DNA from: a virus
DNA: 48,854 nucleotides
Direction: 5' to 3' (one strand)
IMG/VR virus record: IMGVR_UViG_3300047380_000522
Span: 1-48,854 of that record
Under the pieces are notes generated by a model that was given only the letters and a program-made list of their open reading frames with translations, was not told the origin of the DNA and did no database searches. The translations under genes were made by a program, and so were the position numbers. Positions 1 through 9,333 of this stretch are shown piece by piece (the first letter of the stretch is position 1; each line of letters begins with the position of its first letter).

Positions 1-17
1 TAGAGAACACTGATGTA

Positions 18-3000
18 ATGCTTAATCTTAAAGATCTTACTGGCAGTGAAATTGAAACTGTATTTGAAAACCACGCTGAAATACGTAGGTTAAAACTTGA
101 AGCGCAAGACTTAGATGTTACAGATTTAAATAAAAAAGAATTTAATAGGCTAAGCTCTAAAGCTCAGGAGCTGTTCAACGCTAATCAAAAAATGCTTAGC
201 AGAGGCGAAACTAATATCGAGAAGTTTGCTAAAAATACAGCAAACCCAGTCGAGGCAGAAGTTAATGCTAGGACTTATAATACTTTTAAATATATAGCTG
301 AAAACAATCCAGGTATAAACAGTGTATTAATTAAAGACAAGGCAGAGGCTTTGGCTTATGCGGATCAAGCTTTTAAAGATAATGATGCAGCGAAAAAGAA
401 GTTTTTAGATAACTACGGAACATCAAATGCTTCATTTGAGCTAAATGGTGATCAAATTATTTACGAGGAGGTTATTTTAAATCAAATGGCCCAAGGCGGT
501 ATAAATGCTCAAATAGCCGCGGTATCACCTTTGCACGAAATAGGACACCAGCAAGCTGTTGCGGCTGGCCTAATAAAAAACGATAAGCTAGCAGCTGATT
601 CTGCTAATGAGATTGTACAAAATATATTACAAGACGTACAAACTAGATTTGAGCAAGGTAAGATTACACAGGAAGAAATGAATGTTTTTAATGAGCGTAT
701 GGCTTATTATACAAAAGAAGGCAAAGGCAAATATACTGAAACTAATGGCGTTGATGCAGATGAGCTTATACAGCTTATAGGTGACTTTACAGCAATAGGT
801 ATTTTGCCTAAAAGCAGTTACGGTAATTTGTTTGGGGCAAAAACATTTATTAACAATTTGTTGCAAAAATTTAATGGCGATATGGCGCCGTTATTTAAAA
901 TTAATAGTGCAAATGATGTTTACGCTTTTGTTGCTAATTTTCAAAACAAAGCTGCTGGATTTTCAATAAAGAAAGGAATAGCCGGTAGCGGAATAACTAA
1001 ACAGCAAATAAGTTCAGCAGCGGCAAAAAGTAATGCAAGAGTTAATCTTATAACAAAAGAGCAACTATCTGGGCCAAGAGCTCAAGCCTTATTGTTTGAA
1101 GAGATTACAAATATGGTTGCGGCACAAATAGCGGGTAAATATACATTGCCACCTCAAGCTTTACAAGATTTTACAACTGAAGTTGTCGGAAGAATATATT
1201 TAGCTAAAGAAAATACAAAGTGGGACGGAAGAGGTCAGCTAAGCGGCTATCTTGGAGAAAGAATTAGTTTTCGTATAGCTGACGTTGTTAGAGCAGAGTA
1301 TAAACTACAGCCAAGCGAAAGACAATTTTTAGGTACGGTCGACAATTTACAGCCTGAGGATCAAAAAGATTTAACTGCACCAGAAGAAGCTCCAGCTGCG
1401 CAGGAAAAACCTAAATATAGAAATCTTACACAAACAAGAATACTACCAGCAGAGCAAGCTAAAGCTGTAGAGCAAAAAATAATATCTATAGCTAGAGTAT
1501 TAAAAAGCAGATTAGATGCACCGTTAGGACCTAACGCATCTGTAACGCCTATTATCAATGAGCTAAAGCGTGAGCTTGGCAAGGCGATTGATATTGAGTT
1601 TAAAAAGATGCTAGGCAAAAAGAAGGGTGACGAACTTAAGAAAAATGTACTTAGATATAAGAAAGCTATACTTGAGAACATGACAACCACATGGTTGATG
1701 CAAGCTATGCCGTTTACAATACAAAAATCTGTCGGCGGTACTTATAAAGTTGACAACGAAGGCAAAAGAGTTAAAGACTCTAACGGTGATTTTATATTTA
1801 TACCTAAATACACTAGCGATTGGCAAGGTAAAACAATAGATAGGGCAAAGACATCAACCAAACAACAAGGTAAAACATCGGGCCCTGAAATAGTAAGACG
1901 TTTACCAAATGCGGCAAACAAAATTACTGACGAACAATTTCTTAGCTATATGTTTAAAGATGGTGACGTTATACGTGGCCGTAAAGAATCTTTATCTAAA
2001 GCGCTAGCTGAAGAATACGGTTTTGATGTTATAAACGACGCATTAAAGGATCCAGATAGCCCTATAAGTCAAGCTTTTGAAAATAATCAAGAGATGCTTG
2101 GTATGGCTATAGCGGATAACTTTGTTGAGGAAGTAGCAAAGCAAAGCGAACGTGGTCTTGTTAAAAGAAGCGCTATTGTAAACACTCAAACAATATTTAG
2201 AGATGCGTTAGCATTGGAAATAGACGGAGACCTAGATGGTTCATTAGCATTACTGGAAGTATTGTCAGCCGAAGACAGAGCAGCTTATGAAAATATTACA
2301 GCTAATATAAAAGTTGACACGGCTAGGTATAAGCAATCTATTAAGAAATGGAAGGATGCCCCGGAAAATGTGCAGCCGTTTATTGATCAGTATTTTGAAA
2401 ACAATTCAGCTCGTGATAACAAACAAGCAATGAAGGAATACTATCAGTTTAGCACAGCTATGATAGATGCTTTACCAAACGCACTAGTAAAAGCTTTGGG
2501 AGCAGATTTCTTTGGCGCACATTATAGATATTTAAACCCTAAAGAAGCAAAGTCTTTAGGCGCTAAAATAAGAGCAAAAATAGAAGCATTGCCCGATACA
2601 GGTGAAGACATAGGGTTTAATCCTGAGGACATGCGTTTGATACAAGCTGGCTCCGGCATTGTTGCTACTATAACAAAGGATATATTAAATAAAGAATTCC
2701 AAACCGCTCAGGACAAAGTTGATGCTTTTATAGACAAGTATGGCGAAGAAGTAGACGCTTTAAATGTAGCAAATAAAAAAGCTATAGAAAAAGTTATATC
2801 TACAGCGTTTGATATTGCTGTAGCTAAACCACAACAAGCTGTTGGATTCTTAAGAATGCTAGAGTCTACAACTAATATAGGCAAGTCACTTAGATCTTTA
2901 ACAGGTATTAGCGATATACAAATGACAGCCGCATCTCAAGCTGTTTACATAAATACCAAAAATGGCAAAGGATATAGTAATACATTAACCGCTAGCCAAG

Positions 3001-6000
3001 TATCAAAAGTTGAATCTGGTGAAATTGTTCTTAATGAAAATCACCCCAACTACAAAGATGCTAAAAAGTTTATAGCTGATGGCTCTAAACAAACTTTAGC
3101 TCAGTTACTAAGAATAAAAGGTGAACATGCAACGCCTTCATCTAACTTTAATGTTGCTGTTGCTAAAGAGTATTTAACGATGTTAGGTATTGCTTTGCAA
3201 AACCCCGGCGGTGTACAACAAGCTAAAGATGCTTTAATCGCAAAGATTAATGAATTAACTACAGAGTTTAATCAACAATTAAACACTAAAGTATTATCTG
3301 ATCTGCAAGACGCAAAGCTAGGATCAACAAGCGATATTGGTGACTTAAGGTTACTAGCTATACCACTGGAAAGTCAAAATGCTTTTTACGATATAAAGGG
3401 ATTACAAACAATTGGTAGGGTACAAACCTTACTAAATACAATGTTTAGCGCCAAAAACGTCGCTGAGCGCGCTAAAATAGCTACAGAGCAAAAAGCTATA
3501 AATAATGCTAGAAAACAATCATACGCCGCTAACCCTAAAGGTATTAGTGTATATGACTTTGATGATACACTGGCGTTCAGTAAAAGCCAAGTGATTGTAA
3601 ATAAAGACGGTAAGACATATAAAATAACACCTGCAGAGTTTGCTAAAAATAGTGAACAATTAACCGCTGAAGGAGCGACATTTAACTTTAGCGAATTCAA
3701 TAAGGTTGTTAAAGGTACACCAGGCCCTCTTGCTCCAAGGCTTAAAAAAGCGATTGAAAAGTTTGGTAATAAAAATATATTTGTGTTAACTGCTAGACCT
3801 GCAGAATCGGCAAATGCTATACACGCATTTTTAAAAGGTATAGGGTTAGAGATACCGCTTGAAAACATAACTGGGCTCGCCAATGGCGCTCCTGCTGCAA
3901 AGGCTGCGTGGATGGTAGGCAAAGTTTCAGAAGGTTATAATGACTTTTATTTTGTAGATGACCATATGGGTAATGTTAAGGCTGTTAAGGATGTTCTTAA
4001 TACGTTTGATGTTAAAGGTAAAGTGCAGCAAGCAAGAGTTAAAAGAAGCGCCGCGCTGGGTAAAGACCTTAACGATATGATTGAGCGCAATAAAGGTATT
4101 GCGTCTGAAGCCGTATACTCTAAGATCAGAGCAAGAAAAGAAGGCGCTAAGAAGGGTAGATTTAAAGTTTTCTTACCGTATGGGGCAGAGGACTTTAGAG
4201 GGCTAACGTCATATACATTGGCTGGTAAAGGCAAGCAAGGTGAAGCTGATCAAAAATTCTTTGAAGATAATTTAGTTGTGCCATATATGAGAGGTATAGC
4301 CGCTATGGAAAAAGCTAGACGAGCTCTTAAAAATGATTTTGCTACTTTATTAAAAGCTTTACCTGGAATGAAAAAACGTTTAGGTAAACAAATCGGAGAC
4401 ACAGATTACACTGTTGATCAAGCTATACGTGTTTACTTATGGACACAGCAAGGGCAAGAGGTTCCTGGTATATCTAAAAGAGATCAAAAGAAACTAAACA
4501 GCTTGATAGCTAAAGACCCAATGTTAACGTCGTTTGCTCAAGGTCTGCAGGCAATATCAAAACAAGATCAATGGCCTGCCCCGAGCGAGCATTGGATAGC
4601 AGGTTCTGTTTTAAAAGATATTAATGAAATTAACGAAGTGCTTACAAGAGGCGAGTACTTGCAGGAGTTTAACGATAACGTTGATATTATATTTGACGAA
4701 AACAATTTAACCAAGCTAGAAGCTGCATACGGCACACGCTATGTAAACGCTTTAAAGAACTCAATAGCTCGAATGAAGTCTGGTCGTAATAGACCTGCGC
4801 AGCCGGGTGCTTATGAGCAACAATGGTTAAACTGGGTTAACAACTCCGTAGGTACTATAATGTTCTTTAACCGTAGATCAGCAGCAATGCAGATGTTGTC
4901 ATTTGCTAACTTTGTAAATTGGAGTGACAATAATCCGTTAAAAGCTGGTTTGGCATTTGCTAATCAGCCGGCTTACTGGAGCGCATGGTCGAAGATATTC
5001 AATTCCGATAAACTTAAAGAACGTCGGGGCGGTTTAAAATCAGACGTACAAGAGCAAGAGATAGCTAACCAAGCTAAAAACAGTAAAGACAAAGCAAGCG
5101 CTGTAATTGCATACTTATTAAAAATAGGCTTTACGCCTACTCAAATAGCGGATAGTTTTGCGATTGCATCCGGCGGGGCTCCCTTTTTAATAAACAGAAC
5201 AAAAACTTATAAGAAGCAAGGTTTATCACAAGCAGAGGCAGAAGCAAAAGCATTTGAAGACTTTAGCGCTATATCCGATGAGACACAGCAATCAGGTGAC
5301 CCTATGCTTGTGTCCGCACAACAGTCGAGCCATTTAGGGCGTCTTATATTGGCTTTTCAAAACACGCCGATGCAATACACTAGATTGATGAAAAAAGCTG
5401 GCCAGGATCTTATAAACGGCCGTGGGGATGCTAAGACCAATATTAGTAAGATAGCTTATTACGGGTTTGTGCAAAACCTTATATTTAGCGCATTGCAAAA
5501 TTCATTGTTTGCGTTAATACCAGGATTTGGTGATGAAGAAGAAGATGATGAAAAATACGAAAGAATCATTAATACAAAGGCTGAAAGAATTGTTAATTCT
5601 ATGGTGGACACTATTCTTAGGGGATCCGGACTAACAGGCGCTGTTATATCAACATTAAAAAATGTTATTAATAGATATTACAAAGAAGAGAAAAAAGGTT
5701 ATAATGCTGATCACGCTTATACACTATTAGAACTAGCAAACATATCACCACCTATAGGTTCTAAGATGAGGAAAGTATACGGCGCAATTCAAACTAAGAA
5801 GTTTGACAAAGATGTAATAGAAGCTCAAGGCTGGGATGTTACTTTAAATGGAAGATTTAACATATCACCTAATTACGAAATATTAGCATCACTTTCATCT
5901 GCTGGATTAAACCTGCCGCTAGATAGGGCTTTAGCCGAAATAGACGGTATAGCTGAAGCGCTTGATGCTAGAAATACTTCATATCAAAGATTAGCCCTTG

Positions 6001-6284
6001 GGTTAGGCTGGAGAACTTGGGACGTGAAGGCTAAGAAAGAAGAAGAAGAGCTCGCTAAGATGGCTGGAAAAATGATAAGACGTGTAGAGGGTAAGAAAAA
6101 AGCGGCTGAGACGAGGAAGTTAACACAACAGAAAAAACTTGATGAGCTGGCAAAAATGACACCTGAGGAAAAAGCGGCATACTTAGCTAAAGAGAGAAGA
6201 AAAAGAAGTGAAGCAGCGAGAAAAGCAGCTATTACAAGAAGAGAAAACAAAAGAGTAAAAGATTCAATACTAAGATCAAATTAA
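18..6284 (+). CDS. Giant ejection-type (polyvalent) virion protein with zincin motif and HAD phosphatase domain; probably 5'-partial
   Basis: The 2088-residue frame stays open to the left edge (no stop from base 3), so ATG 18 may not be the true start. A zinc-metallopeptidase motif HEIGH lies at residues 173-177. A sigma-region-2-like helix (GYLGERISFRIADVVRAEY) sits near 405-430; this is only a resemblance. A HAD-superfamily phosphatase domain spans about 1175-1330: nucleophile motif DFDDT at 1180-1184, LTARP near 1255 and the acidic motif VDD at 1313-1315. A hydrophobic stretch lies near 1814-1838, and the last 80 residues are a Lys/Arg-rich tail. Multi-enzyme giants of this kind are known in podoviruses and crAss-like phages, are packaged in the virion and enter the cell with the DNA. 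Ejection is inferred; the motifs are seen. It is followed at once by small basic proteins and the lysis genes. Confidence 0.75.
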   Translation: MLNLKDLTGSEIETVFENHAEIRRLKLEAQDLDVTDLNKKEFNRLSSKAQELFNANQKMLSRGETNIEKFAKNTANPVEAEVNARTYNTFKYIAENNPGINSVLIKDKAEALAYADQAFKDNDAAKKKFLDNYGTSNASFELNGDQIIYEEVILNQMAQGGINAQIAAVSPLHEIGHQQAVAAGLIKNDKLAADSANEIVQNILQDVQTRFEQGKITQEEMNVFNERMAYYTKEGKGKYTETNGVDADELIQLIGDFTAIGILPKSSYGNLFGAKTFINNLLQKFNGDMAPLFKINSANDVYAFVANFQNKAAGFSIKKGIAGSGITKQQISSAAAKSNARVNLITKEQLSGPRAQALLFEEITNMVAAQIAGKYTLPPQALQDFTTEVVGRIYLAKENTKWDGRGQLSGYLGERISFRIADVVRAEYKLQPSERQFLGTVDNLQPEDQKDLTAPEEAPAAQEKPKYRNLTQTRILPAEQAKAVEQKIISIARVLKSRLDAPLGPNASVTPIINELKRELGKAIDIEFKKMLGKKKGDELKKNVLRYKKAILENMTTTWLMQAMPFTIQKSVGGTYKVDNEGKRVKDSNGDFIFIPKYTSDWQGKTIDRAKTSTKQQGKTSGPEIVRRLPNAANKITDEQFLSYMFKDGDVIRGRKESLSKALAEEYGFDVINDALKDPDSPISQAFENNQEMLGMAIADNFVEEVAKQSERGLVKRSAIVNTQTIFRDALALEIDGDLDGSLALLEVLSAEDRAAYENITANIKVDTARYKQSIKKWKDAPENVQPFIDQYFENNSARDNKQAMKEYYQFSTAMIDALPNALVKALGADFFGAHYRYLNPKEAKSLGAKIRAKIEALPDTGEDIGFNPEDMRLIQAGSGIVATITKDILNKEFQTAQDKVDAFIDKYGEEVDALNVANKKAIEKVISTAFDIAVAKPQQAVGFLRMLESTTNIGKSLRSLTGISDIQMTAASQAVYINTKNGKGYSNTLTASQVSKVESGEIVLNENHPNYKDAKKFIADGSKQTLAQLLRIKGEHATPSSNFNVAVAKEYLTMLGIALQNPGGVQQAKDALIAKINELTTEFNQQLNTKVLSDLQDAKLGSTSDIGDLRLLAIPLESQNAFYDIKGLQTIGRVQTLLNTMFSAKNVAERAKIATEQKAINNARKQSYAANPKGISVYDFDDTLAFSKSQVIVNKDGKTYKITPAEFAKNSEQLTAEGATFNFSEFNKVVKGTPGPLAPRLKKAIEKFGNKNIFVLTARPAESANAIHAFLKGIGLEIPLENITGLANGAPAAKAAWMVGKVSEGYNDFYFVDDHMGNVKAVKDVLNTFDVKGKVQQARVKRSAALGKDLNDMIERNKGIASEAVYSKIRARKEGAKKGRFKVFLPYGAEDFRGLTSYTLAGKGKQGEADQKFFEDNLVVPYMRGIAAMEKARRALKNDFATLLKALPGMKKRLGKQIGDTDYTVDQAIRVYLWTQQGQEVPGISKRDQKKLNSLIAKDPMLTSFAQGLQAISKQDQWPAPSEHWIAGSVLKDINEINEVLTRGEYLQEFNDNVDIIFDENNLTKLEAAYGTRYVNALKNSIARMKSGRNRPAQPGAYEQQWLNWVNNSVGTIMFFNRRSAAMQMLSFANFVNWSDNNPLKAGLAFANQPAYWSAWSKIFNSDKLKERRGGLKSDVQEQEIANQAKNSKDKASAVIAYLLKIGFTPTQIADSFAIASGGAPFLINRTKTYKKQGLSQAEAEAKAFEDFSAISDETQQSGDPMLVSAQQSSHLGRLILAFQNTPMQYTRLMKKAGQDLINGRGDAKTNISKIAYYGFVQNLIFSALQNSLFALIPGFGDEEEDDEKYERIINTKAERIVNSMVDTILRGSGLTGAVISTLKNVINRYYKEEKKGYNADHAYTLLELANISPPIGSKMRKVYGAIQTKKFDKDVIEAQGWDVTLNGRFNISPNYEILASLSSAGLNLPLDRALAEIDGIAEALDARNTSYQRLALGLGWRTWDVKAKKEEEELAKMAGKMIRRVEGKKKAAETRKLTQQKKLDELAKMTPEEKAAYLAKERRKRSEAARKAAITRRENKRVKDSILRSN

Positions 6285-6285
6285 C

Positions 6286-6510
6286 ATGGAACCATTTAAC
6301 GTAAAAATACAAAACGCAACGCAAGGTAAAAGTAAACCTGTTAACCAAGAGGTAACGCAAAATGCTGATGGTTCAGGTGGCCCTATTAGTATTGCGAAGA
6401 AGAAAGATGCATGTTACCGCAAAGCAAAAGCAAAGTATGATGTATTCCCATCCGCTTATGCTTCTGGTTATATAGCTAAATGTAGAAAACGAGGAGGTAA
6501 ATTAGGATAA
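6286..6510 (+). CDS. Small basic Cys-containing phage protein
   Basis: 74 residues. The C-terminal half carries the signature ACYRKAKAKYDVFPSAYASGYIAKCRKR, recalled from small proteins of marine phages and giant viruses: two cysteines, a central PSAYASG and many Lys/Arg. The function is unknown; a DNA-binding or virion role is a guess from charge. It starts one base after the stop of the giant protein and its TAA overlaps the next ATG (TAATG), so it is translationally coupled on both sides. Confidence 0.75.
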   Translation: MEPFNVKIQNATQGKSKPVNQEVTQNADGSGGPISIAKKKDACYRKAKAKYDVFPSAYASGYIAKCRKRGGKLG

Positions 6511-6815
6511 TGGCATACGATCAAAACAGGTCTGCGTTCCCTAAAGTTCGTAAGACTAAAAAAGGTGCATCGCTTAAACGTTGGTTTAAAGAAGAATGGA
6601 TTGATGTAAGAACAGGTAAGCCTTGCGGAAGAAGCGAAGGCGAAAGCCGTGGTACGCCATATTGTAGGCCAAAGAAAAGAATATCAAGCAAAACCCCAAA
6701 GACCGCAAGCGAAATGTCAGCTAAAGAAAAAGCTGCAAAGATCGCTGAAAAGAAAAGACTAGGACAACCAAAAGGCAAACCCAGGAGAGTTAAACCTGTT
6801 AAAAGAAGAAAATGA
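6510..6815 (+). CDS. Small very basic protein, DUF5872-like
   Basis: 101 residues, strongly cationic. It has the pattern LKRWFKEEWIDVRTGKPCGR, then GTPYCRPKKR and KTPKTASEMSAKEKA. From memory this matches the family labelled DUF5872, found in phages and large viruses. Two cysteines in a Gly/Arg context could bind a metal. The end (KPRRVKPVKRRK) is an Arg/Lys tail. No enzymatic motif is visible. It overlaps the following holin-like gene by ATGA. Confidence 0.75.
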   Translation: MAYDQNRSAFPKVRKTKKGASLKRWFKEEWIDVRTGKPCGRSEGESRGTPYCRPKKRISSKTPKTASEMSAKEKAAKIAEKKRLGQPKGKPRRVKPVKRRK

Positions 6816-6967
6816 GTTTACAAGAACTTAAACTATACATTATAAATGGCAGTACAATAGGGGTTACTACATTTGCTCAAATAGAAGATGGCTTAAAAAT
6901 AATGCTATTACTTGTTACTATCGGATATACAATAGCGAAATGGAAAGACATTAAAAAGAAAAAGTAA
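6812..6967 (+). CDS. Small membrane protein, holin candidate
   Basis: This 51-residue frame fills the gap before the endolysin and is coupled on both sides (ATGA with the gene before, TAATG with the gene after). The centre (about residues 27-43, LKIMLLLVTIGYTIAKW) is one transmembrane helix, and the C-terminus KDIKKKK is a short positive tail, as in small holins. A one-TM, basic-tailed protein directly ahead of an M15 endolysin suggests a holin or an endolysin-export partner. A second, clearer holin candidate lies at 38912-39310, so this one could have another membrane role. Confidence 0.6.
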   Translation: MSLQELKLYIINGSTIGVTTFAQIEDGLKIMLLLVTIGYTIAKWKDIKKKK

Positions 6968-7323
6968 TGATGAAGTATTTTAATTATTCAGAATTTGATA
7001 GCCCCGATGTGCAAGGCTCTGGGCAGATGATGGATAGGGATTTTTTACAAATACTAGATCAAGCAAGAGATCGCTTTGATAAACCTATTAATATAAATTC
7101 TGGGTATCGTACGCCGCAGCATAATGATTCTGTTGGTGGGACTGAGAAGTCTTCTCACCTAAAAGGTTTAGCTGCTGATATTGATTGTCGCAAATCAAAA
7201 GATAGATTTGAGCTTATTGATATATTCTTAGACTTAGGTATAAACAGGATCGGCATTGCAGATACTTTTATCCACATTGATGTCGACCCTGATAAATCAC
7301 CTAACGTTATTTGGACGTACTAA
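6967..7323 (+). CDS. M15-family peptidase, likely endolysin
   Basis: 118 residues, the compact length of phage M15 D-Ala-D-Ala peptidases. It has the family pattern SGYRTPQHN (45-53), SSHLKGLAADID (62-73) and FIHIDVD (101-107). The zinc ligands are His64, Asp71 and His103. The enzyme should cut peptidoglycan stem peptides to release virions. No signal peptide is visible, so it needs a holin; candidates are the gene just upstream and the one at 38912. It starts ATGATG; either Met could be used. The stop overlaps the stop of nrdA on the opposite strand by four bases. Confidence 0.85.
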   Translation: MMKYFNYSEFDSPDVQGSGQMMDRDFLQILDQARDRFDKPININSGYRTPQHNDSVGGTEKSSHLKGLAADIDCRKSKDRFELIDIFLDLGINRIGIADTFIHIDVDPDKSPNVIWTY

Positions 7324-9038
7324 CCATCACAGGCAGCACATTCAGGATCCATAGCTTGCTGCGCTATATCTCCACGTAGAACACTTTCTGTTCTAGTATA
7401 ATACAAAGTCTTTATTCCGTTCTTCCATGCTTGCATGTGTACCTGGTTAATCCATTTTGGCGTAGCAACACTTGGAAAAGCGAGATTCAAACTAACCGAC
7501 TGATCTATGTACTGCTGGCGTATGCCCGCTTGATTCACTAGTTCCAGTTGGTTTATTTCTTTAAAGGTTTTAAATACTTCTTTAGCTGGTATATCGTGCG
7601 CCATTGTTATGCCATCAAGCTCTTTAATATCCTGCACGCTACCCCCGTCAGCAAGTATCTTATCCCATATTTCATTTGTATTTAACTTATGCTTTCTCAA
7701 AAGTTTTAAGAGCGTGGGGTTCTTCCTAATGAACGTACCCTTCGCGCTTTGTTCCGTGAAAACATTAGCGGCCCAAGGCTCAATGCCAGGACTAACATTA
7801 CCACTAAGCTTACTATTAGACACAGTAGGAGCAACAGCCCTAAGATGGGTGTTACGATAACCAGTGCCGGCACACCAAAGAGGTTCGCCATAAACTTCCG
7901 CAAGGTCCATAGACGCTCGTTCGCTTTCGATTTTGATTTGCGAAAATATTTTCCTAGTTTCAAATTGAGCAAGTAAACCTTCAAAAGGAATGCCCTTCTC
8001 TTGGAGATACGTGTGCCATCCGAGTACACCCAACCCAAGCGCTCGTCCTTTCGTAGCAGAACGAACGGCATTTTCAAAACCGCGAAGTCCTTTGGCTCTT
8101 TGAATAAATTCCTCCATAACGCCATCAAGAAACCACGTGGCGTCGTATATAAGGTTAGTGCCTTTCCATTCTTCATATTTAGCTAAGTTTAATGATGATA
8201 AGCAACAAACAAAACTATGACTCTCGTCTGTGTGCAATGTAATTTCACTACAGATATTTGTCATATGTACTTTTAATCCGTTGTCTTTGTATGCTTTCGG
8301 ATTTGCTTTGTTAGTATTTCCTTTAAACAGTATATACGGTTCTCCAGTTGCTTTTCGTTTTCTAATAAGTTTACTCCATCTAGTCCGCGCTTCCGAATCT
8401 CCTTGTTCAAGGCGTCGCATAAACTTATCACCAACAACTGCGCATTGATGAAGGTTGAGTGACTGTCTGTTAACGTCGCCTTTTGGTTCTCTAATTTCAA
8501 GCCACTCTTCAAAATCGTCGTGTTCAATATTGATGTTGACTGATGCTGCGCCTCTGCGAACAGAGCCTTGATTAGTCGCGAGGATAGTTGAGTCGTAGAT
8601 TTTGCAAAAGGGGACAACTCCATCTGATGTTCCATTACCTGTAATTGTTGCGCCGGCGGGTCTGATTTGATTTACACCGATGCCAACTCCACCGCCGTGC
8701 TTAGCGAGTAGCATCATCTCTAAATTCTTTTGCCCTATATCTTGTATCGAGTCAGCAACATCAATACCAAAGCAACTAATAGGCAAGCCGCGATCGGTAC
8801 CAGTGTTGCTAAGAACCGGCGAAGCCAAACATAACCAGCCGTTCCAGATATAATTAAAAAAGGTTTCAGCCATTTCAGGCTTATATAATCTACGAGCAAC
8901 TGTTTTAGCGACTCTTTCGTATGCCTCTTTAGGTGACTCTCCTGCAAGTAAATATCCCCCGGATATAGTCTTCTTGTATACGTCGTTATTACCCCACGCA
9001 GGGTAATCTTCTCCTTTTTTCCAATTTTCATTCCACAT
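7320..9038 (-). CDS. nrdA: Class I ribonucleotide reductase alpha subunit
   Basis: 572 residues. It reduces ribonucleotides to deoxyribonucleotides with the beta subunit encoded at 9334-10302. Visible catalytic residues: Cys89 in ISCF (first redox Cys), NICSE at 261-265 (Asn, thiyl-radical Cys263 and Glu265), the second redox Cys in FVCCLSSLNL (278/279), the Tyr-Tyr radical relay at 546-547, and the C-terminal shuttle pair CAAC at 567-570. It is much shorter than the cellular protein of about 750 residues and begins near the catalytic core, so the N-terminal ATP-cone is absent. It therefore probably lacks dATP feedback inhibition at that site. It is coupled by TAATG to the small membrane gene upstream. 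Confidence 0.95.
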   Translation of the reverse strand: MWNENWKKGEDYPAWGNNDVYKKTISGGYLLAGESPKEAYERVAKTVARRLYKPEMAETFFNYIWNGWLCLASPVLSNTGTDRGLPISCFGIDVADSIQDIGQKNLEMMLLAKHGGGVGIGVNQIRPAGATITGNGTSDGVVPFCKIYDSTILATNQGSVRRGAASVNINIEHDDFEEWLEIREPKGDVNRQSLNLHQCAVVGDKFMRRLEQGDSEARTRWSKLIRKRKATGEPYILFKGNTNKANPKAYKDNGLKVHMTNICSEITLHTDESHSFVCCLSSLNLAKYEEWKGTNLIYDATWFLDGVMEEFIQRAKGLRGFENAVRSATKGRALGLGVLGWHTYLQEKGIPFEGLLAQFETRKIFSQIKIESERASMDLAEVYGEPLWCAGTGYRNTHLRAVAPTVSNSKLSGNVSPGIEPWAANVFTEQSAKGTFIRKNPTLLKLLRKHKLNTNEIWDKILADGGSVQDIKELDGITMAHDIPAKEVFKTFKEINQLELVNQAGIRQQYIDQSVSLNLAFPSVATPKWINQVHMQAWKNGIKTLYYTRTESVLRGDIAQQAMDPECAACDG

Positions 9039-9310
9039 TATGTAAAGTATAGTATTGTGTAAGCTATTGCTACGTTTAAATTAACCGCTACTAAGTTCCA
9101 TTGCTTTGCAACAAATACTTGCGGTATTGATATTACGCCGGCAATAATATATACCACTATGCCGGTTGTGTCTGGCAGGAGATGGGGAGCTGTCATCATA
9201 AATCCAGTCCCCATATATCCTAACCTATTTGCTATCCTCTCTTGAGGCTTTAGTCTTCTTTGTCTTACAAGCGCTTTTAATAAACTACGCTTTGTCGTAG
9301 AGGTCTTCAT
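9038..9310 (-). CDS. Small membrane protein between nrdB and nrdA
   Basis: 90 residues. A Lys/Arg-rich N-terminus (1-28) precedes two or three hydrophobic segments, clearest at about 49-66 (IVVYIIAGVISIPQVFVA) and 72-89. Its stop overlaps the nrdA start (TAATG), and it starts 23 bases after nrdB ends, so it belongs to the RNR operon. No family recognised. It is too hydrophobic to be a glutaredoxin or NrdI. The operon fit supports it being real. Confidence 0.65.
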   Translation of the reverse strand: MKTSTTKRSLLKALVRQRRLKPQERIANRLGYMGTGFMMTAPHLLPDTTGIVVYIIAGVISIPQVFVAKQWNLVAVNLNVAIAYTILYFT

Positions 9311-9333
9311 ATATTTCTTCTTCGGTTATTAAA

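Noticed and set aside
3386-3922. 178-codon minus-strand frame inside the giant virion protein gene
   Set aside because: It lies opposite a well-supported gene with a HAD domain, has no recognisable motifs, and its composition is that of a mirrored frame.
7706-8176. 156-codon frame on the nrdA strand
   Set aside because: It is an alternative frame within nrdA, whose catalytic residues are all visible; the translated sequence is low-complexity Leu/Arg-rich.
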